Positions 9,347-19,004 of a DNA stretch of 64,000 bases are shown here, in pieces (position 1 is the first letter of the stretch; each line of letters opens with the position of its first letter). A model generated the notes under the pieces. The model saw only the letters and a list, made by a program, of their open reading frames with translations, did not search any database and had not been told where the DNA came from. The DNA comes from Bacteroidetes bacterium 41-46. GTDB taxonomy: Bacteria; Bacteroidota; Bacteroidia; Bacteroidales; UBA932. Position numbers and translations under genes: made by a program. The stretch is from positions 372,001-436,000 of the forward strand of contig MKTA01000015.1 in the NCBI GenBank assembly GCA_001897515.1, given 5' to 3'.

Positions 9347-10366
9347 CTATCTGATAAGGTAAGGCAGCTTATCGCAGTTTTTTAATGCTATGCTCGTGCC
9401 TCTGGCTACGGCATGTAGAGGATCCTCTGAGACATGGAATTTAATGTTTATCTTCTCGGTCAACCTCTTGTCAAGACCTCTTAGCAGTGCTCCACCACCG
9501 GTAAGGAATATGCCCTTTTGAACGATATCAGCATATAGTTCCGGCGGAGTCTGTTCAAGAACAGAGATTACCGCAGCCTCAATCTTTGCAACAGATTTAT
9601 CTATACAGTGAGCTATCTCCTGACTTGTTACACTAACCTCAACGGGGTGTGCTGTCATAAGGTTTGGACCTCTTACAACATATGGTTCAGGATATTCGTC
9701 AAGTTCGCTGAGTGCGGCTCCCACTCTGAGTTTTATATCTTCAGCAGTCAGCTCGCCAATTTTAATATTGTGTTGCTGACGCATATATTGCTGTATCTCG
9801 TTTGTGAAGACATCGCCGGCAACCCTTATGCTCTGGTTGAATACTATACCACCAAGGGAAATAACGGCAATCTCTGTAGTACCTCCTCCAATGTCAACCA
9901 CCATATTTCCTGAAGGAGCCTCAACATCAAGGCCTATTCCAATAGCCGCCGCCATTGGCTCATAAATAAGATAAACATCTCTTCCTCCCGCATGCTCGGA
10001 TGAGTCCCTTACCGCACGGATTTCAACCTCAGTACTTCCGGAAGGTATGCAAACAACCATTCTCAGACTTGGAGTGAAGAGGCTGTTTCTGTAGTTAATC
10101 ATCTTAATGAAGCCTCTGATCATTGCCTCTGCAGCATTGAAGTCTGCGATGACACCGTCTCTCAGCGGCCTTACCGTCTTTATGTTTGCGTGGGTCTTCC
10201 CGTGCATCATCCTTGCCTTCTGACCAAACGCAATAGGTTTGCCGGTGTTCTGATCTATAGCCACAATTGAGGGCTCGTCCACAACAACCTTATCGTTCAT
10301 AAGGATGATTGTGTTAGCTGTCCCCAGGTCTATAGCCAGCTCTTGAGTTAAAAATGAGAATGCCAT
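9347..10366 (-). CDS. mreB: Rod-shape determining protein MreB (bacterial actin)
   Basis: This actin-like ATPase positions the wall-elongation machinery. It has 339 residues, the normal length. Actin-fold motifs are visible: phosphate 1 (DLGTANTI), connect and phosphate 2 (VVDIGGGTTEIAVISLGGI), and the adenosine motif LTGGGALLRGLD. The N-terminus MAFSFLTQELAIDLG is consistent with a membrane-proximal amphipathic start. The gene lies 32 nt after purH on the same strand. I see no clear TAnnTTTG box in that gap, so it may be co-transcribed with purH. Confidence 0.97.
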   Translation of the reverse strand: MAFSFLTQELAIDLGTANTIILMNDKVVVDEPSIVAIDQNTGKPIAFGQKARMMHGKTHANIKTVRPLRDGVIADFNAAEAMIRGFIKMINYRNSLFTPSLRMVVCIPSGSTEVEIRAVRDSSEHAGGRDVYLIYEPMAAAIGIGLDVEAPSGNMVVDIGGGTTEIAVISLGGIVFNQSIRVAGDVFTNEIQQYMRQQHNIKIGELTAEDIKLRVGAALSELDEYPEPYVVRGPNLMTAHPVEVSVTSQEIAHCIDKSVAKIEAAVISVLEQTPPELYADIVQKGIFLTGGGALLRGLDKRLTEKINIKFHVSEDPLHAVARGTSIALKNCDKLPYLIR

Positions 10367-10398
10367 ATTTGTATATTTTGTATTTCTATTATGTCCTA

Positions 10399-11919
10399 TT
10401 AATGTTTAAAGTGTCTTATCCCCGTTGTAATCATGGGAATACTCCTGCTGTTACAGTAGTCAATGCTCTCTTGGTCTCTGACAGAACCGCCCGGCTGGAT
10501 TACTGCCTTAATTCCCGCTTTGTCTGCAATCTCTACGCAGTCCGGGAAGGGGAAAAATGCATCAGAGGCCATAACTGCCCCCTCCAGATTAAATCCAAAA
10601 CTTTCTGCCTTTAATATCGCCTGCTTAAGCGCATCTACCCTGGAGGTCTGCCCTACACCTGAGGCGAGTAGAGTCTCGTTTGCCGCTAGAACAATTGCAT
10701 TTGACTTAGAGTGCTTAACAAGTTTATTGGCAAATGTTAGGTCTCTCAACTGCTCCGCTCCGGGTAAAGCAGTTGTTACGACTCTATGCTCAGAGGCCTC
10801 TTCTACCTCAGCATCCCTCTCCTGAACAAGTGCCCCGCCAAGAAGAGATCTGAATTTATTATTTGTACGTATCTCTTTGTCGTTTATAAGAATTATTCTG
10901 TTCTTTTTCTCTTTTAGTATAATTAGAGCCTCCTCAGTATATGACGGTGCAATTACAACTTCAAAAAATAATGTGTTCATACCCTCTGCCGAGCCTTTGT
11001 CAATCTCCAAGTTTGATATAATAACTCCTCCGAATGCAGAGACAGGGTCGCAGGCAAGTGCCGCCTCCCAGGCCTCTTTAACAGAATTCCTTGTTGCACA
11101 ACCGCATGCATTGTTGTGTTTTAGTATTGCAACCGTCGGTCTGTCAAAGTCACCTATGAGTTCAATTGCCGCTTCAATATCAAGCAGGTTGTTGTATGAT
11201 ATCTCCTTCCCCCAAAGCTGTTTAGGGAGAGAATTCTCCTCTCCGTAAAAGCGGGCATTTTGATGAGGATTCTCCCCATATCTTAGCCTTTGTGAGTTTG
11301 AGAAGCTCTTTCTGAACGTTTCAATCTTCTCCTCTCTGTTGAAATAGTTAAAAATTGCACTGTCATAACCTGAACTCTGTGCAAATGCATATGCTGCAAA
11401 TTTTTTCCTCTCTTTCAAAGAGGAGTCTGCCCCCCTTTCAAGAATCTCCATCAATTCGCCGTAATGCTCCATTGAGGGAACAATCAGCACATCTTTGTAA
11501 TTTTTAGCCGCTGCTCTGATCAGAGAGATTCCTCCAATGTCAATTTTCTCAATAATCTCCTCATGCGATGAGTCAGAGGAAACATATTTTTCAAATGGGT
11601 AAAGATCCACAATCACCAGATCAATAGCAGGGATTTCGTACTCCTCAATCTGCCGGTTATCAGATTCCATCTCTCTTCTGTGAAGTATCCCCCCAAAAAC
11701 TTTAGGATGCAGAGTTTTAACCCTACCGCCCAGAATAGAGGGGTACCCGGTAACCTCCTCTACACTCTTTACCGGAAGACCGATAGATTTTATATAATCA
11801 TATGTTCCGCCGGTGGAGAGAAGCTCCGCCCCAAGCTCCGCTAGCCTGGTTGCTATTTTGTCAATGCCATCTTTGTGATAAACAGAGATTAACGCTCTTT
11901 TGATTGTTCTTTGATCCAT
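10399..11919 (-). CDS. purH: Bifunctional AICAR formyltransferase / IMP cyclohydrolase
   Basis: This enzyme catalyses the last two steps of de novo IMP synthesis. It has 506 residues. The N-terminal IMP cyclohydrolase (MGS-like) domain starts at ALISVYHKDGIDKIA and contains LLSTGGTYDYI. The C-terminal AICAR transformylase domain contains RYGENPHQNARFYG, the KHNNACGCA segment and SDAFFPFPDCVEIA. The frame is open to 11997, but the ATG at 11919 begins exactly at the family N-terminus and lies 16 nt below a promoter box, so it is preferred. It heads the shape operon and is divergent from ispD. Confidence 0.97.
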   Translation of the reverse strand: MDQRTIKRALISVYHKDGIDKIATRLAELGAELLSTGGTYDYIKSIGLPVKSVEEVTGYPSILGGRVKTLHPKVFGGILHRREMESDNRQIEEYEIPAIDLVIVDLYPFEKYVSSDSSHEEIIEKIDIGGISLIRAAAKNYKDVLIVPSMEHYGELMEILERGADSSLKERKKFAAYAFAQSSGYDSAIFNYFNREEKIETFRKSFSNSQRLRYGENPHQNARFYGEENSLPKQLWGKEISYNNLLDIEAAIELIGDFDRPTVAILKHNNACGCATRNSVKEAWEAALACDPVSAFGGVIISNLEIDKGSAEGMNTLFFEVVIAPSYTEEALIILKEKKNRIILINDKEIRTNNKFRSLLGGALVQERDAEVEEASEHRVVTTALPGAEQLRDLTFANKLVKHSKSNAIVLAANETLLASGVGQTSRVDALKQAILKAESFGFNLEGAVMASDAFFPFPDCVEIADKAGIKAVIQPGGSVRDQESIDYCNSRSIPMITTGIRHFKH

Positions 11920-11935
11920 ACCTCTTAAATAGATA

Positions 11936-11943
11936 CAAAAATA
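11936..11943 (-). promoter_or_regulatory. Predicted -7 box for purH and the shape operon
   Basis: Minus-strand TATTTTTG matches TAnnTTTG and ends 16 nt before the purH ATG. It is the only clear box I see for the purH-mreBCD-mrdA-rodA run. Confidence 0.55.
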
Positions 11944-11966
11944 GGAAAAAAAGGGCAATAAATGTT

Positions 11967-11974
11967 TAATTTTG
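11967..11974 (+). promoter_or_regulatory. Predicted -7 box for ispD
   Basis: TAATTTTG followed by C is the same motif seen before PBP1A, pcm and the GT2 gene. It lies 22 nt upstream of the ispD ATG. Confidence 0.55.
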
Positions 11975-11996
11975 CGGTAATAAACTATAGGTTCCA

Positions 11997-12671
11997 ATGG
12001 AGAGAAAAAGATATGCCATTATTGTAGCAGGGGGATCAGGCACCAGAATGGGAGGATCTCTCCCTAAACAGTTTATGTTGCTTGGTGAGAGGCCTATACT
12101 GATTCACACTATTGAGAAGTTCTTCAGTCTCAGGCGGAGGCCTGAGCTAATAATTGTTGTCCCTCAGAATTTGAGAGAGCAGTGGAAAGCGATATGCAAA
12201 GAGTATAAATTTGCTGTCAGCCATACACTTGTGTCAGGAGGGATTACTAGATTTCACTCCGTTAAGAATGCGCTGAAGTATATTGAACCGGGTTGTGTTG
12301 TTGCGATTCACGATGCCGTCAGGCCATTTGCGGATAGTGATTTCATTGAAGGGCTTTATAACGAGGCGGAGGAGTCGGGTGCAGTAATACCGGTAATAAA
12401 GGTTACCGACTCTTTAAGGATTGTAGAGGGAGAGGAGAGTAAACCGGTTGACAGGGAGTTGTATGTGGCAGTTCAAACACCCCAGGTATTCTGGTCTGAG
12501 CATCTGCTTAACGGATATGAGCAGGCATTTTCCCCGCAGTTTACCGACGATGCGTCAGTAGTTGAGAGCATAGGTGTGAAAATAAAATTTGCCGCGGGGT
12601 TGACGGCAAATATCAAAATAACCAAACCGGAGGATATGGTTCTGGCCTCCGCTTACCTTACTTCTTCTTAA
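11997..12671 (+). CDS. ispD: 2-C-methyl-D-erythritol 4-phosphate cytidylyltransferase
   Basis: This enzyme converts MEP and CTP to CDP-ME in the non-mevalonate isoprenoid pathway. It has 224 residues, the usual single-domain length, so it is not fused to IspF. The nucleotide-binding signature IIVAGGSGTRMGGSLPKQF is at the N-terminus. VAIHDAVRPF and ITKPEDM are conserved family segments. Its last 14 nt overlap the convergent Lrp gene. The pathway also supplies the undecaprenyl carrier used by the wall genes nearby. Confidence 0.96.
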   Translation: MERKRYAIIVAGGSGTRMGGSLPKQFMLLGERPILIHTIEKFFSLRRRPELIIVVPQNLREQWKAICKEYKFAVSHTLVSGGITRFHSVKNALKYIEPGCVVAIHDAVRPFADSDFIEGLYNEAEESGAVIPVIKVTDSLRIVEGEESKPVDRELYVAVQTPQVFWSEHLLNGYEQAFSPQFTDDASVVESIGVKIKFAAGLTANIKITKPEDMVLASAYLTSS

Positions 12672-13155
12672 GTGAGCTTCCTTTTTGAGGGAAATCCTTT
12701 ACCCATACCTGCCTCTCAATGGCCTGGTCAAGCGAAATGAAAGTCTCAGTCTGCTCAACAGAAGGTATGTTCTGGATTGTGTTGATTAAAATCTCCATAA
12801 GGTGATCGTGGTTCTGGCAATATATCTTAAGCATCAGGGCATGTTTGCCTGTTACAAAGTGGCACTCTACCACTTCAGATATATTTTTTAGAGCCTCAAT
12901 AACTTGAGGATAGTGGTTAGCCTGCGCCAGGCTTACGCCTACAAATGCACAAACATTCAGTCCCAGGGTTTGCGGTTTTACAAGCAATCTGGAGCCTGTA
13001 ATAATTCCCAGGTTCTCCATTTTCTTAACCCTCTGATGTATAGCTGCTCCAGAAACGCCGCACTCTCTGGCGATCTCTAGAAACGGCATCCTTGCATTTT
13101 TTACAAGGAAGGAGAGAATTTTTTGATCAATTTGATCAATCTGATATTTAGGCAT
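12658..13155 (-). CDS. Lrp/AsnC-family transcriptional regulator
   Basis: This is a feast/famine regulator with 165 residues. An N-terminal winged helix-turn-helix (about residues 5-60: IDQKILSFLVKNARMPFLEIARECGVSGAAIHQRV) is followed by a RAM ligand-binding domain at about 70-150. Lrp proteins bind amino acids and regulate amino-acid metabolism; its targets cannot be read from the sequence. The C-terminus is lysine-rich. It has its own promoter box 28 nt upstream, and its 3' end overlaps ispD by 14 nt. Confidence 0.93.
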   Translation of the reverse strand: MPKYQIDQIDQKILSFLVKNARMPFLEIARECGVSGAAIHQRVKKMENLGIITGSRLLVKPQTLGLNVCAFVGVSLAQANHYPQVIEALKNISEVVECHFVTGKHALMLKIYCQNHDHLMEILINTIQNIPSVEQTETFISLDQAIERQVWVKDFPQKGSSLKKK

Positions 13156-13182
13156 ATAAGTTAAATTTGTAATCTAAACATA

Positions 13183-13190
13183 CAAATATA
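13183..13190 (-). promoter_or_regulatory. Predicted -7 box for the Lrp gene
   Basis: Minus-strand TATATTTG matches TAnnTTTG in an AT-rich gap, 28 nt before the Lrp ATG. AT-rich sequence raises the chance of a random match. Confidence 0.45.
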
Positions 13191-13204
13191 ATAATAAATT
13201 ATAA

Positions 13205-14206
13205 TTAAGATGGATTAATTTTTTGATAAAAGAACAGCCATCTTAACGGAATCTCTCCTGAATATGCCGTTAAATAATCTGAATAGGAGCAGGCAATAAA
13301 TTGATTTATATTGTTTTTTATGTCAGGTACAACCATCCACCATCTGCCTGTAGTTGTGCTTGAAATAAAAACAAGTTCCTGTCCCTCCTGCCCCATACTT
13401 ACAATTTTCTTGTTAAACATATCCTCATGGACAGTCACTCCAGGATCTTCTGAAATGCTTGCTGCCATTGCTTCAAACAGATGCCAAAGCACTTCAGCGG
13501 TTAGTTGGGTGCTTTGTGCAGAGTGCTTACTTTTTGAAACATAACCATAAAGCGAGAGAGATTTGAAGCGCTGACCCATTCCTATATATCTGGCCAGTTG
13601 ACACATCTCCTCTCCGTACAGCCCATTTGGCAGATTTTGCGAGTTATCAGGGAAATCGGCAGCTCTTATGCTCTTCATGTCCACAAAAAAGTGAGATGAA
13701 TTTCGCATTAGAGGCTCGGCATTATTAACACCACCCCTTAATGTGCCAAGGCGCATCTCCTCAAAAAATCTGGTTCTCAGTATCTTGAGTTTGGATGGAT
13801 CGTATCTGTATAGTTGATAACCAACATGTGAAAAGGCCTCTGCATTTTTGTCGGCCAGAATAAATGAGAGAAGGTCGTTCCCTGAAAATTCACTCCCGGC
13901 AGAGATTAGAGTTGCCGAGTAGGGCTTCTCCGGAATAAATTTCTCAATTGATGGTAGCTCCTCTCCAGCAAGGAGTACACTCCTGAGATTCATTGCTTCA
14001 CAAAGATCAAGCGTCTTCTTCAACTGATTGATACCGGGCTCTATACAATAAATCTTATAAGCAGAGTGGCAGAAAAGGCTATTGAGAGACTTAAGGAGAT
14101 GGCTCTCTCCGGTAGTATTGATTATGACAGCCAAGGCACTGCCTGCGGTAATCTCGCTTAAGGCTGCTGCCGGGATCACTTCAAAATTTGAATTATTCGC
14201 TTTCAT
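13205..14206 (-). CDS. Arginase/formimidoylglutamase-like protein with degenerate metal site
   Basis: This 333-residue protein resembles the ureohydrolase superfamily, mainly in its C-terminal half. FVDMKSIRAADFP sits where arginases have their DxD metal ligands, and NGLYGEEMCQLARYIG resembles the helix that follows. The usual GGDH and SxDxD ligand motifs are absent: the GGDH region is not recognisable, and the DxD motif keeps only one Asp. It follows topA by 16 nt on the same strand, probably as one transcript. A working hydrolase seems doubtful; a degenerate homolog with a binding or structural role is a fair alternative. The assignment comes from fold-level motif memory, not a search. Confidence 0.5.
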   Translation of the reverse strand: MKANNSNFEVIPAAALSEITAGSALAVIINTTGESHLLKSLNSLFCHSAYKIYCIEPGINQLKKTLDLCEAMNLRSVLLAGEELPSIEKFIPEKPYSATLISAGSEFSGNDLLSFILADKNAEAFSHVGYQLYRYDPSKLKILRTRFFEEMRLGTLRGGVNNAEPLMRNSSHFFVDMKSIRAADFPDNSQNLPNGLYGEEMCQLARYIGMGQRFKSLSLYGYVSKSKHSAQSTQLTAEVLWHLFEAMAASISEDPGVTVHEDMFNKKIVSMGQEGQELVFISSTTTGRWWMVVPDIKNNINQFIACSYSDYLTAYSGEIPLRWLFFYQKINPS

Positions 14207-14222
14207 ATTTTAGTATTACGAA

Positions 14223-16529
14223 TTATCGCTTTTTTGCAGGCTTTTCCGGTGTCTCTTCAATTATTTTAAGGATGCTCTCCAGATCCATTGAAGCAGGATC
14301 TTTGCCTTTAGGTATTTTGTAGTTTTTCTTACCCTTTTTGATATATGGGCCGAATCTGCCGTTTAGTATCTCAATTCCCTCTTTTTCAAAGGATTTTATT
14401 AGTTTTTGCTGCTCCTTCTTGTCACTCTCCTCAATTATTGCAGCAGCCTCTTCTATAGTTACGGTATAGGGGCTGAACTCTTTAGGCAGAGAGATGAATT
14501 TGCCCTTATATTTAATGTATGGACCGAATCTTCCTGATGAGGCAATCACCTCTTCATCTTTTATCTCTCCAACCCTTCTTGGCAGGGCAAACAACTGCAG
14601 AGCCTCCTCCAGTGTGATTGTTTCAAGCAGCTGTCCCTTTGCAAGAGAAACAAACCTCTTTTCAGGATCGTCACTCTCCCCGATCTGGGCAAGAGGACCA
14701 AATCTTCCAAGCCTTACAATGACTCTCTTTCCGCTTGCAGGGTCTGTTCCCAGCTCCCTCTCGGCATTTTTTGGCCTGGACTCCTGCAGTGTCTCTTCTA
14801 CCCTTTTACTGAATGGTTTGTAAAATTCGTCAATGAGCTTATTCCATTTCAGCTTTCCCTGAGCAACAATGTCAAACTGCTCCTCAACCTTTGCTGTAAA
14901 ACCGAAGTTAACGACACTGTCAAAGTTCTCTACAAGGAAATCATTTACCAGTATTCCAATGTCTTCCGGAAATAGTCTCCCTTTTTCAGCTCCCCACTTC
15001 TCTACGATAGTGCGTTTTGTAATCTCCCCCTTCTCAAGGGTTGCAATTTTGCACACTCTCTCGGTGCCGGGTCTGTTGTCTTTTGTTACATAACCGCGCT
15101 GCATTATTGTGGAGATTGTAGGTGCGTATGTTGATGGTCTTCCTATTCCAAGCTCCTCCAGCTTCTTTACCAGACTGGCCTCTGAATAACGCGGGGGTTT
15201 CTGGGTGAATTTCTCTGTAGCTGAAATGCTGACAGCATCCATCTTTTGTCCGGCCTTCAGCTCGGGAAGACTGAAGGGAGCATCTGACTCCTCTTGTTCG
15301 TCATCGGTTGACTCTGAGTAAACTTTCAGAAAGCCATCAAACTTGACCCTGTCTGCTGTTGCTGCAAACCTGGCGGCAACGCCCTCCGCTCCAATCTCAA
15401 TCTCTGTTCTGAGTATTGAGGCATCTGCCATCTGGGAGGCAACAGTTCTCTTCCATATAAGGTTATATAGTCTCTTCTCTTGCGGTGTTCCGTCAATCTC
15501 AATATTATTTATATAGGTGGGTCTTATAGCCTCATGTGCCTCTTGAGCCCCCTTGCTTTTAGTGGCGTATTGCCTTGTTTTTGAATACTCTTTTCCGTAC
15601 AGTTCTGAAATAACCTGTTTAGCTGTTACCAGGGCGAGCTTGGAGAGGTTAACGGAGTCTGTACGCATGTATGTAATGAATCCGGATTCGTATAGAGACT
15701 GTGCAACTCTCATTGTCTGATTCAGAGAGAATCCAAGTTTTCTGGATGCCTCCTGCTGTAGGGTAGATGTTGTGAAAGGTGGAGATGGACTCCTTTTTGC
15801 ATCCTTCTCCTCAACGGAGATAATTCTGAACACGGCATCTTTGCAGGATTCAAGTACGGAGAGAGCTTCGGTCTCACCCTCAAACCGCTCAGCAACCTCG
15901 GCCTTAACCTTTATACTCTGCTTTGTTCCTTCCGGATGGAAAAGTCCCTCAATCTTGTATTGGGATTTAGCAATAAATGCAAGTATTTCCCTCTCCCTTT
16001 CAACTATAAGCCTGACTGCTACAGACTGAACCCTACCGGCAGAGAGTTTCGGCCTAACCTTCTTCCACAATAGTGGAGAGAGCTGAAAGCCCACAATTCT
16101 GTCAAGAACTCTTCTGGCCTGCTGAGCCATTACAAGATCCATATCAATATCTCTTGGACTTTTGACAGCATTGTCTATTGCCTCTTTTGTAATCTCGTGG
16201 AATACAATTCTTTTTGTCTTTTCCGGATCTAGCTTGAGAGCCTCGCTCAGGTGCCAGGCTATCGCCTCTCCTTCGCGATCCTCATCGGATGCCAGCCATA
16301 CTGTTGATGATTTCTTGGCCAATGCTTTAAGTTCGGAAACAACCTTTTTCTTATCATCGGAAACAACATAATTGGGCTCGTAGCCCTTTTCAAGATCTAC
16401 GCTCAATGTGTTTGATGCAAGATCCCGTATGTGACCGAAACTTGATTTTACTGTGAATCCTTCCCCCAGAAATTTGCCTATAGTCTTCGCTTTAGCAGGA
16501 GACTCGACAATTACTAAATTCTCTCCCAT
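14223..16529 (-). CDS. topA: DNA topoisomerase I
   Basis: This type IA topoisomerase relaxes negative supercoils. It has 768 residues. The N-terminal Toprim domain begins LVIVESPAKAKTIGKFLG and has the acidic motif ASDEDREGEAIAWHL. The active-site tyrosine lies in SGFITYMRTDS. The C-terminal region has GRFGP-type repeats (about residues 600-740) instead of the classical Cys4 zinc ribbons, as is common in Bacteroidota. An in-frame ATG at 16559 exists, but the one at 16529 starts directly at the Toprim strand and is preferred. It is divergent from the PBP1A gene. Confidence 0.96.
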   Translation of the reverse strand: MGENLVIVESPAKAKTIGKFLGEGFTVKSSFGHIRDLASNTLSVDLEKGYEPNYVVSDDKKKVVSELKALAKKSSTVWLASDEDREGEAIAWHLSEALKLDPEKTKRIVFHEITKEAIDNAVKSPRDIDMDLVMAQQARRVLDRIVGFQLSPLLWKKVRPKLSAGRVQSVAVRLIVEREREILAFIAKSQYKIEGLFHPEGTKQSIKVKAEVAERFEGETEALSVLESCKDAVFRIISVEEKDAKRSPSPPFTTSTLQQEASRKLGFSLNQTMRVAQSLYESGFITYMRTDSVNLSKLALVTAKQVISELYGKEYSKTRQYATKSKGAQEAHEAIRPTYINNIEIDGTPQEKRLYNLIWKRTVASQMADASILRTEIEIGAEGVAARFAATADRVKFDGFLKVYSESTDDEQEESDAPFSLPELKAGQKMDAVSISATEKFTQKPPRYSEASLVKKLEELGIGRPSTYAPTISTIMQRGYVTKDNRPGTERVCKIATLEKGEITKRTIVEKWGAEKGRLFPEDIGILVNDFLVENFDSVVNFGFTAKVEEQFDIVAQGKLKWNKLIDEFYKPFSKRVEETLQESRPKNAERELGTDPASGKRVIVRLGRFGPLAQIGESDDPEKRFVSLAKGQLLETITLEEALQLFALPRRVGEIKDEEVIASSGRFGPYIKYKGKFISLPKEFSPYTVTIEEAAAIIEESDKKEQQKLIKSFEKEGIEILNGRFGPYIKKGKKNYKIPKGKDPASMDLESILKIIEETPEKPAKKR

Positions 16530-16599
16530 ATACTCTGTAATATACCTTGATGGTTGCAAAGTAAGGGAATAAATAAGGTATAATCAAAATTTTTATTCC

Positions 16600-16607
16600 T
16601 AATTTTG
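16600..16607 (+). promoter_or_regulatory. Predicted -7 box for PBP1A run
   Basis: TAATTTTG followed by C matches TAnnTTTG and lies 32 nt upstream of the PBP1A ATG. It probably drives PBP1A, ddl, the phosphoesterase and prmC, which are all closely spaced. Confidence 0.55.
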
Positions 16608-16639
16608 CCCTTCAAGACACTATAGATTCTGTAGAAAAG

Positions 16640-18991
16640 ATGGAGATAAAAAACAGGCAAAAATTTCTTAAATGGTTTAGGATCATAGTTTACGGACCAT
16701 TTGCACTTCTGTTGTTTGTACTGCTTCTTGTGGGCATTTTTGCAGACATACCCTCATTTACCGAACTGGAAGATCCCAAGAGTAATCTGGCCACAGAGAT
16801 CATATCTGAGGAGGGGGAGATTCTGACAACATTTCATATTGAGAACAGATCTTATGTGACTTACAATGAACTTTCACCAAATCTAGTAGCGGCAGCTATT
16901 GCTACTGAGGATGCCAGATTCATGAGCCACAGTGGAATAGACTTCAGAAGCCTGGCGCGGGTGGCGGTAAAATCAATATTGCTTGGACAGACCAGATCTG
17001 GAGGAGGAGGTAGCACAATTACACAGCAGCTTGCCAAAACCCTCTTTCCCAGAGATACTGTCAAAAGCAGTATTCCCGGAGCCAGACACTTAGTCTTGGG
17101 TGTCAATAAGTTCAGGGAATGGATTACGGCTGTTAAACTGGAGAGAAACTACACAAAAAACGAAATCCTCAGCATGTATATGAATGCTGTTTTCTTTGGA
17201 AGCAATGCATACGGAATAAGGGCGGCATCAAACACCTTCTTCTCAAAGCATCCTTCCGAACTAACGGTAGAGGAGGCGGCGCTGTTGGTAGGTATGGTTA
17301 ATAAACCGACAAGATTCAATCCTGTAATAAATCCGGAACTTTCACTGCAGAGGCGAAACCACGTTCTAAATCAAATGAGAAAGTATGGATATATTGAGAG
17401 AGCAGCATATGATTCTATTGTACAGATACCGGTTACTCTTGCCTATACTCAGCAGGATCACAACTCCGGCCTGGCTCCCTATTTCAGGGATATGCTTAGA
17501 AGAGTTATGAATGCCAGGGAGCCCTCAAGGTCTGACTATCGTTATAGTGAAGATTATACGGCAGACTCTACCCTGTGGAGGAATGATCCGCTCTATGGAT
17601 GGCTTAATAAGAATCTTAAACCTGACGGAACAAGGTACAATCTTGACAAGGATGGCTTGAAAATATATACCACTATCAATGCAAAAATGCAGCGCTATGC
17701 AGAGGAGGCTGTTGCTGAGCATCTTGGAAAAGATTTACAGCCGACATTTTTCAGAGAGCTGAGATGGAAGAATAACAGGCCATTCTCCAACAATGAACCA
17801 AAGGCTGTTACAGATAATATAATGAAGCAGGCCAGACGATGGAGTGACAGATGGAGGGGATTGAAGCAGGAGGGTTTGTCGGACCGGGAGATTGAAAAGA
17901 CATTTGAGGTACCTGCAAAGATGAGGGTCTTTTCATGGAAGGGAAAGGGTTATATTGACACCACAATGACCCCTAACGATTCAATTCGCTACTATAAATC
18001 TTTTTTACGCGCATCCTTTATGGCAATGGAGCCTCAGACAGGATTTGTGAGAGCATATGTAGGAGGACCGGACTACAGATATTTTAAATATGACAATGCC
18101 AGACAGGCTAAAAGACAGGTTGGTTCAACAATCAAGCCCTTCCTCTACACACTTGCTATGCAGGAGGGATTCACGCCTTGTGATAAGGTTGTAAATGTTC
18201 CACAGACATTTATAGTAGGAGACACCACTTGGACACCTGAAAGCACTGATAAACCCGAGTGGATAGGGAAACATGTTACTCTTAAATGGGGTCTCACCAA
18301 GAGCTCAAATAATATCTCTGCATATCTTATGAAGCAGTTTGGCCCTTTTGCAATGGTTGATATGGCTAGAAGATTGGGAGTAAAGACTCGTCTGGATCCG
18401 GTTGTTTCACTATGCCTTGGACCGGCAGATATTACTCTTTATGAGATGGTAAGTGCATACAATACATATCCGAGCAGAGGGGTTTTTGTAGAGCCGGCAT
18501 TTGTTCTTAGAATTGAGGATAAGGCGGGTAATGTCCTTGGCAGCTTCACCGGCAGAAAGCGGGAAGCAATAAGCGAATCAACAGCTTATTTAATGGTTAA
18601 CCTTATGCAGGGGGTTGTTAATGAGGGGACAGCTGCCAGATTGAGATACAAATATGTACCAAGAGGTCCTATTGCCGGTAAAACAGGGACTACAAATGAT
18701 CAGTCTGACGGATGGTTTATTGGGTATGTCCCTAAACTTACAGCTGGTGTATGGGTTGGAGCTGAAGACAGACAGGTCCACTTTGAGAGCCTGGCATTGG
18801 GTGGCGGTTCCAATATGGCATTACCTATTTGGGGTATATTTATGCAGAAGGTTCTGGCTGACGGGACTCTGGGAATTACTGAATTTGACTCATTCATCCC
18901 TCCGGCGGGATTCTCTGCTGTTTTAAACTGCAGTGGGGCAGATGATGAATTGGAGGGCTCTTCCGCTGCAAATGATCCATTTTTCCATTGA
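16640..18991 (+). CDS. Penicillin-binding protein 1A (bifunctional glycosyltransferase/transpeptidase)
   Basis: This class A PBP polymerises and cross-links peptidoglycan. It has 783 residues. A membrane anchor lies at about residues 17-37. The GT51 domain has the catalytic-glutamate motif ATEDARFMSHSGID and GGGGSTITQQLAK. The transpeptidase domain carries SxxK in GSTIKPF, SSN in TKSSNNISAY, and KTG in AGKTGTTNDQ. The last ~20 residues are acidic and serine-rich. It is the first gene of a plus-strand run and lies 13 nt before ddl, so glycan synthesis and D-Ala-D-Ala supply are expressed together. Confidence 0.96.
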   Translation: MEIKNRQKFLKWFRIIVYGPFALLLFVLLLVGIFADIPSFTELEDPKSNLATEIISEEGEILTTFHIENRSYVTYNELSPNLVAAAIATEDARFMSHSGIDFRSLARVAVKSILLGQTRSGGGGSTITQQLAKTLFPRDTVKSSIPGARHLVLGVNKFREWITAVKLERNYTKNEILSMYMNAVFFGSNAYGIRAASNTFFSKHPSELTVEEAALLVGMVNKPTRFNPVINPELSLQRRNHVLNQMRKYGYIERAAYDSIVQIPVTLAYTQQDHNSGLAPYFRDMLRRVMNAREPSRSDYRYSEDYTADSTLWRNDPLYGWLNKNLKPDGTRYNLDKDGLKIYTTINAKMQRYAEEAVAEHLGKDLQPTFFRELRWKNNRPFSNNEPKAVTDNIMKQARRWSDRWRGLKQEGLSDREIEKTFEVPAKMRVFSWKGKGYIDTTMTPNDSIRYYKSFLRASFMAMEPQTGFVRAYVGGPDYRYFKYDNARQAKRQVGSTIKPFLYTLAMQEGFTPCDKVVNVPQTFIVGDTTWTPESTDKPEWIGKHVTLKWGLTKSSNNISAYLMKQFGPFAMVDMARRLGVKTRLDPVVSLCLGPADITLYEMVSAYNTYPSRGVFVEPAFVLRIEDKAGNVLGSFTGRKREAISESTAYLMVNLMQGVVNEGTAARLRYKYVPRGPIAGKTGTTNDQSDGWFIGYVPKLTAGVWVGAEDRQVHFESLALGGGSNMALPIWGIFMQKVLADGTLGITEFDSFIPPAGFSAVLNCSGADDELEGSSAANDPFFH

Positions 18992-19004
18992 TATCTACAT
19001 TTAA

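Noticed and set aside
9608-9913. 101-codon plus-strand frame inside mreB
   Set aside because: It is antisense to highly conserved actin motifs and has no protein-like composition; a shadow frame.
11920-11997. Longer PurH reading from 11997
   Set aside because: The extension runs through both promoter boxes of the divergent pair, and the family N-terminus begins at 11919.
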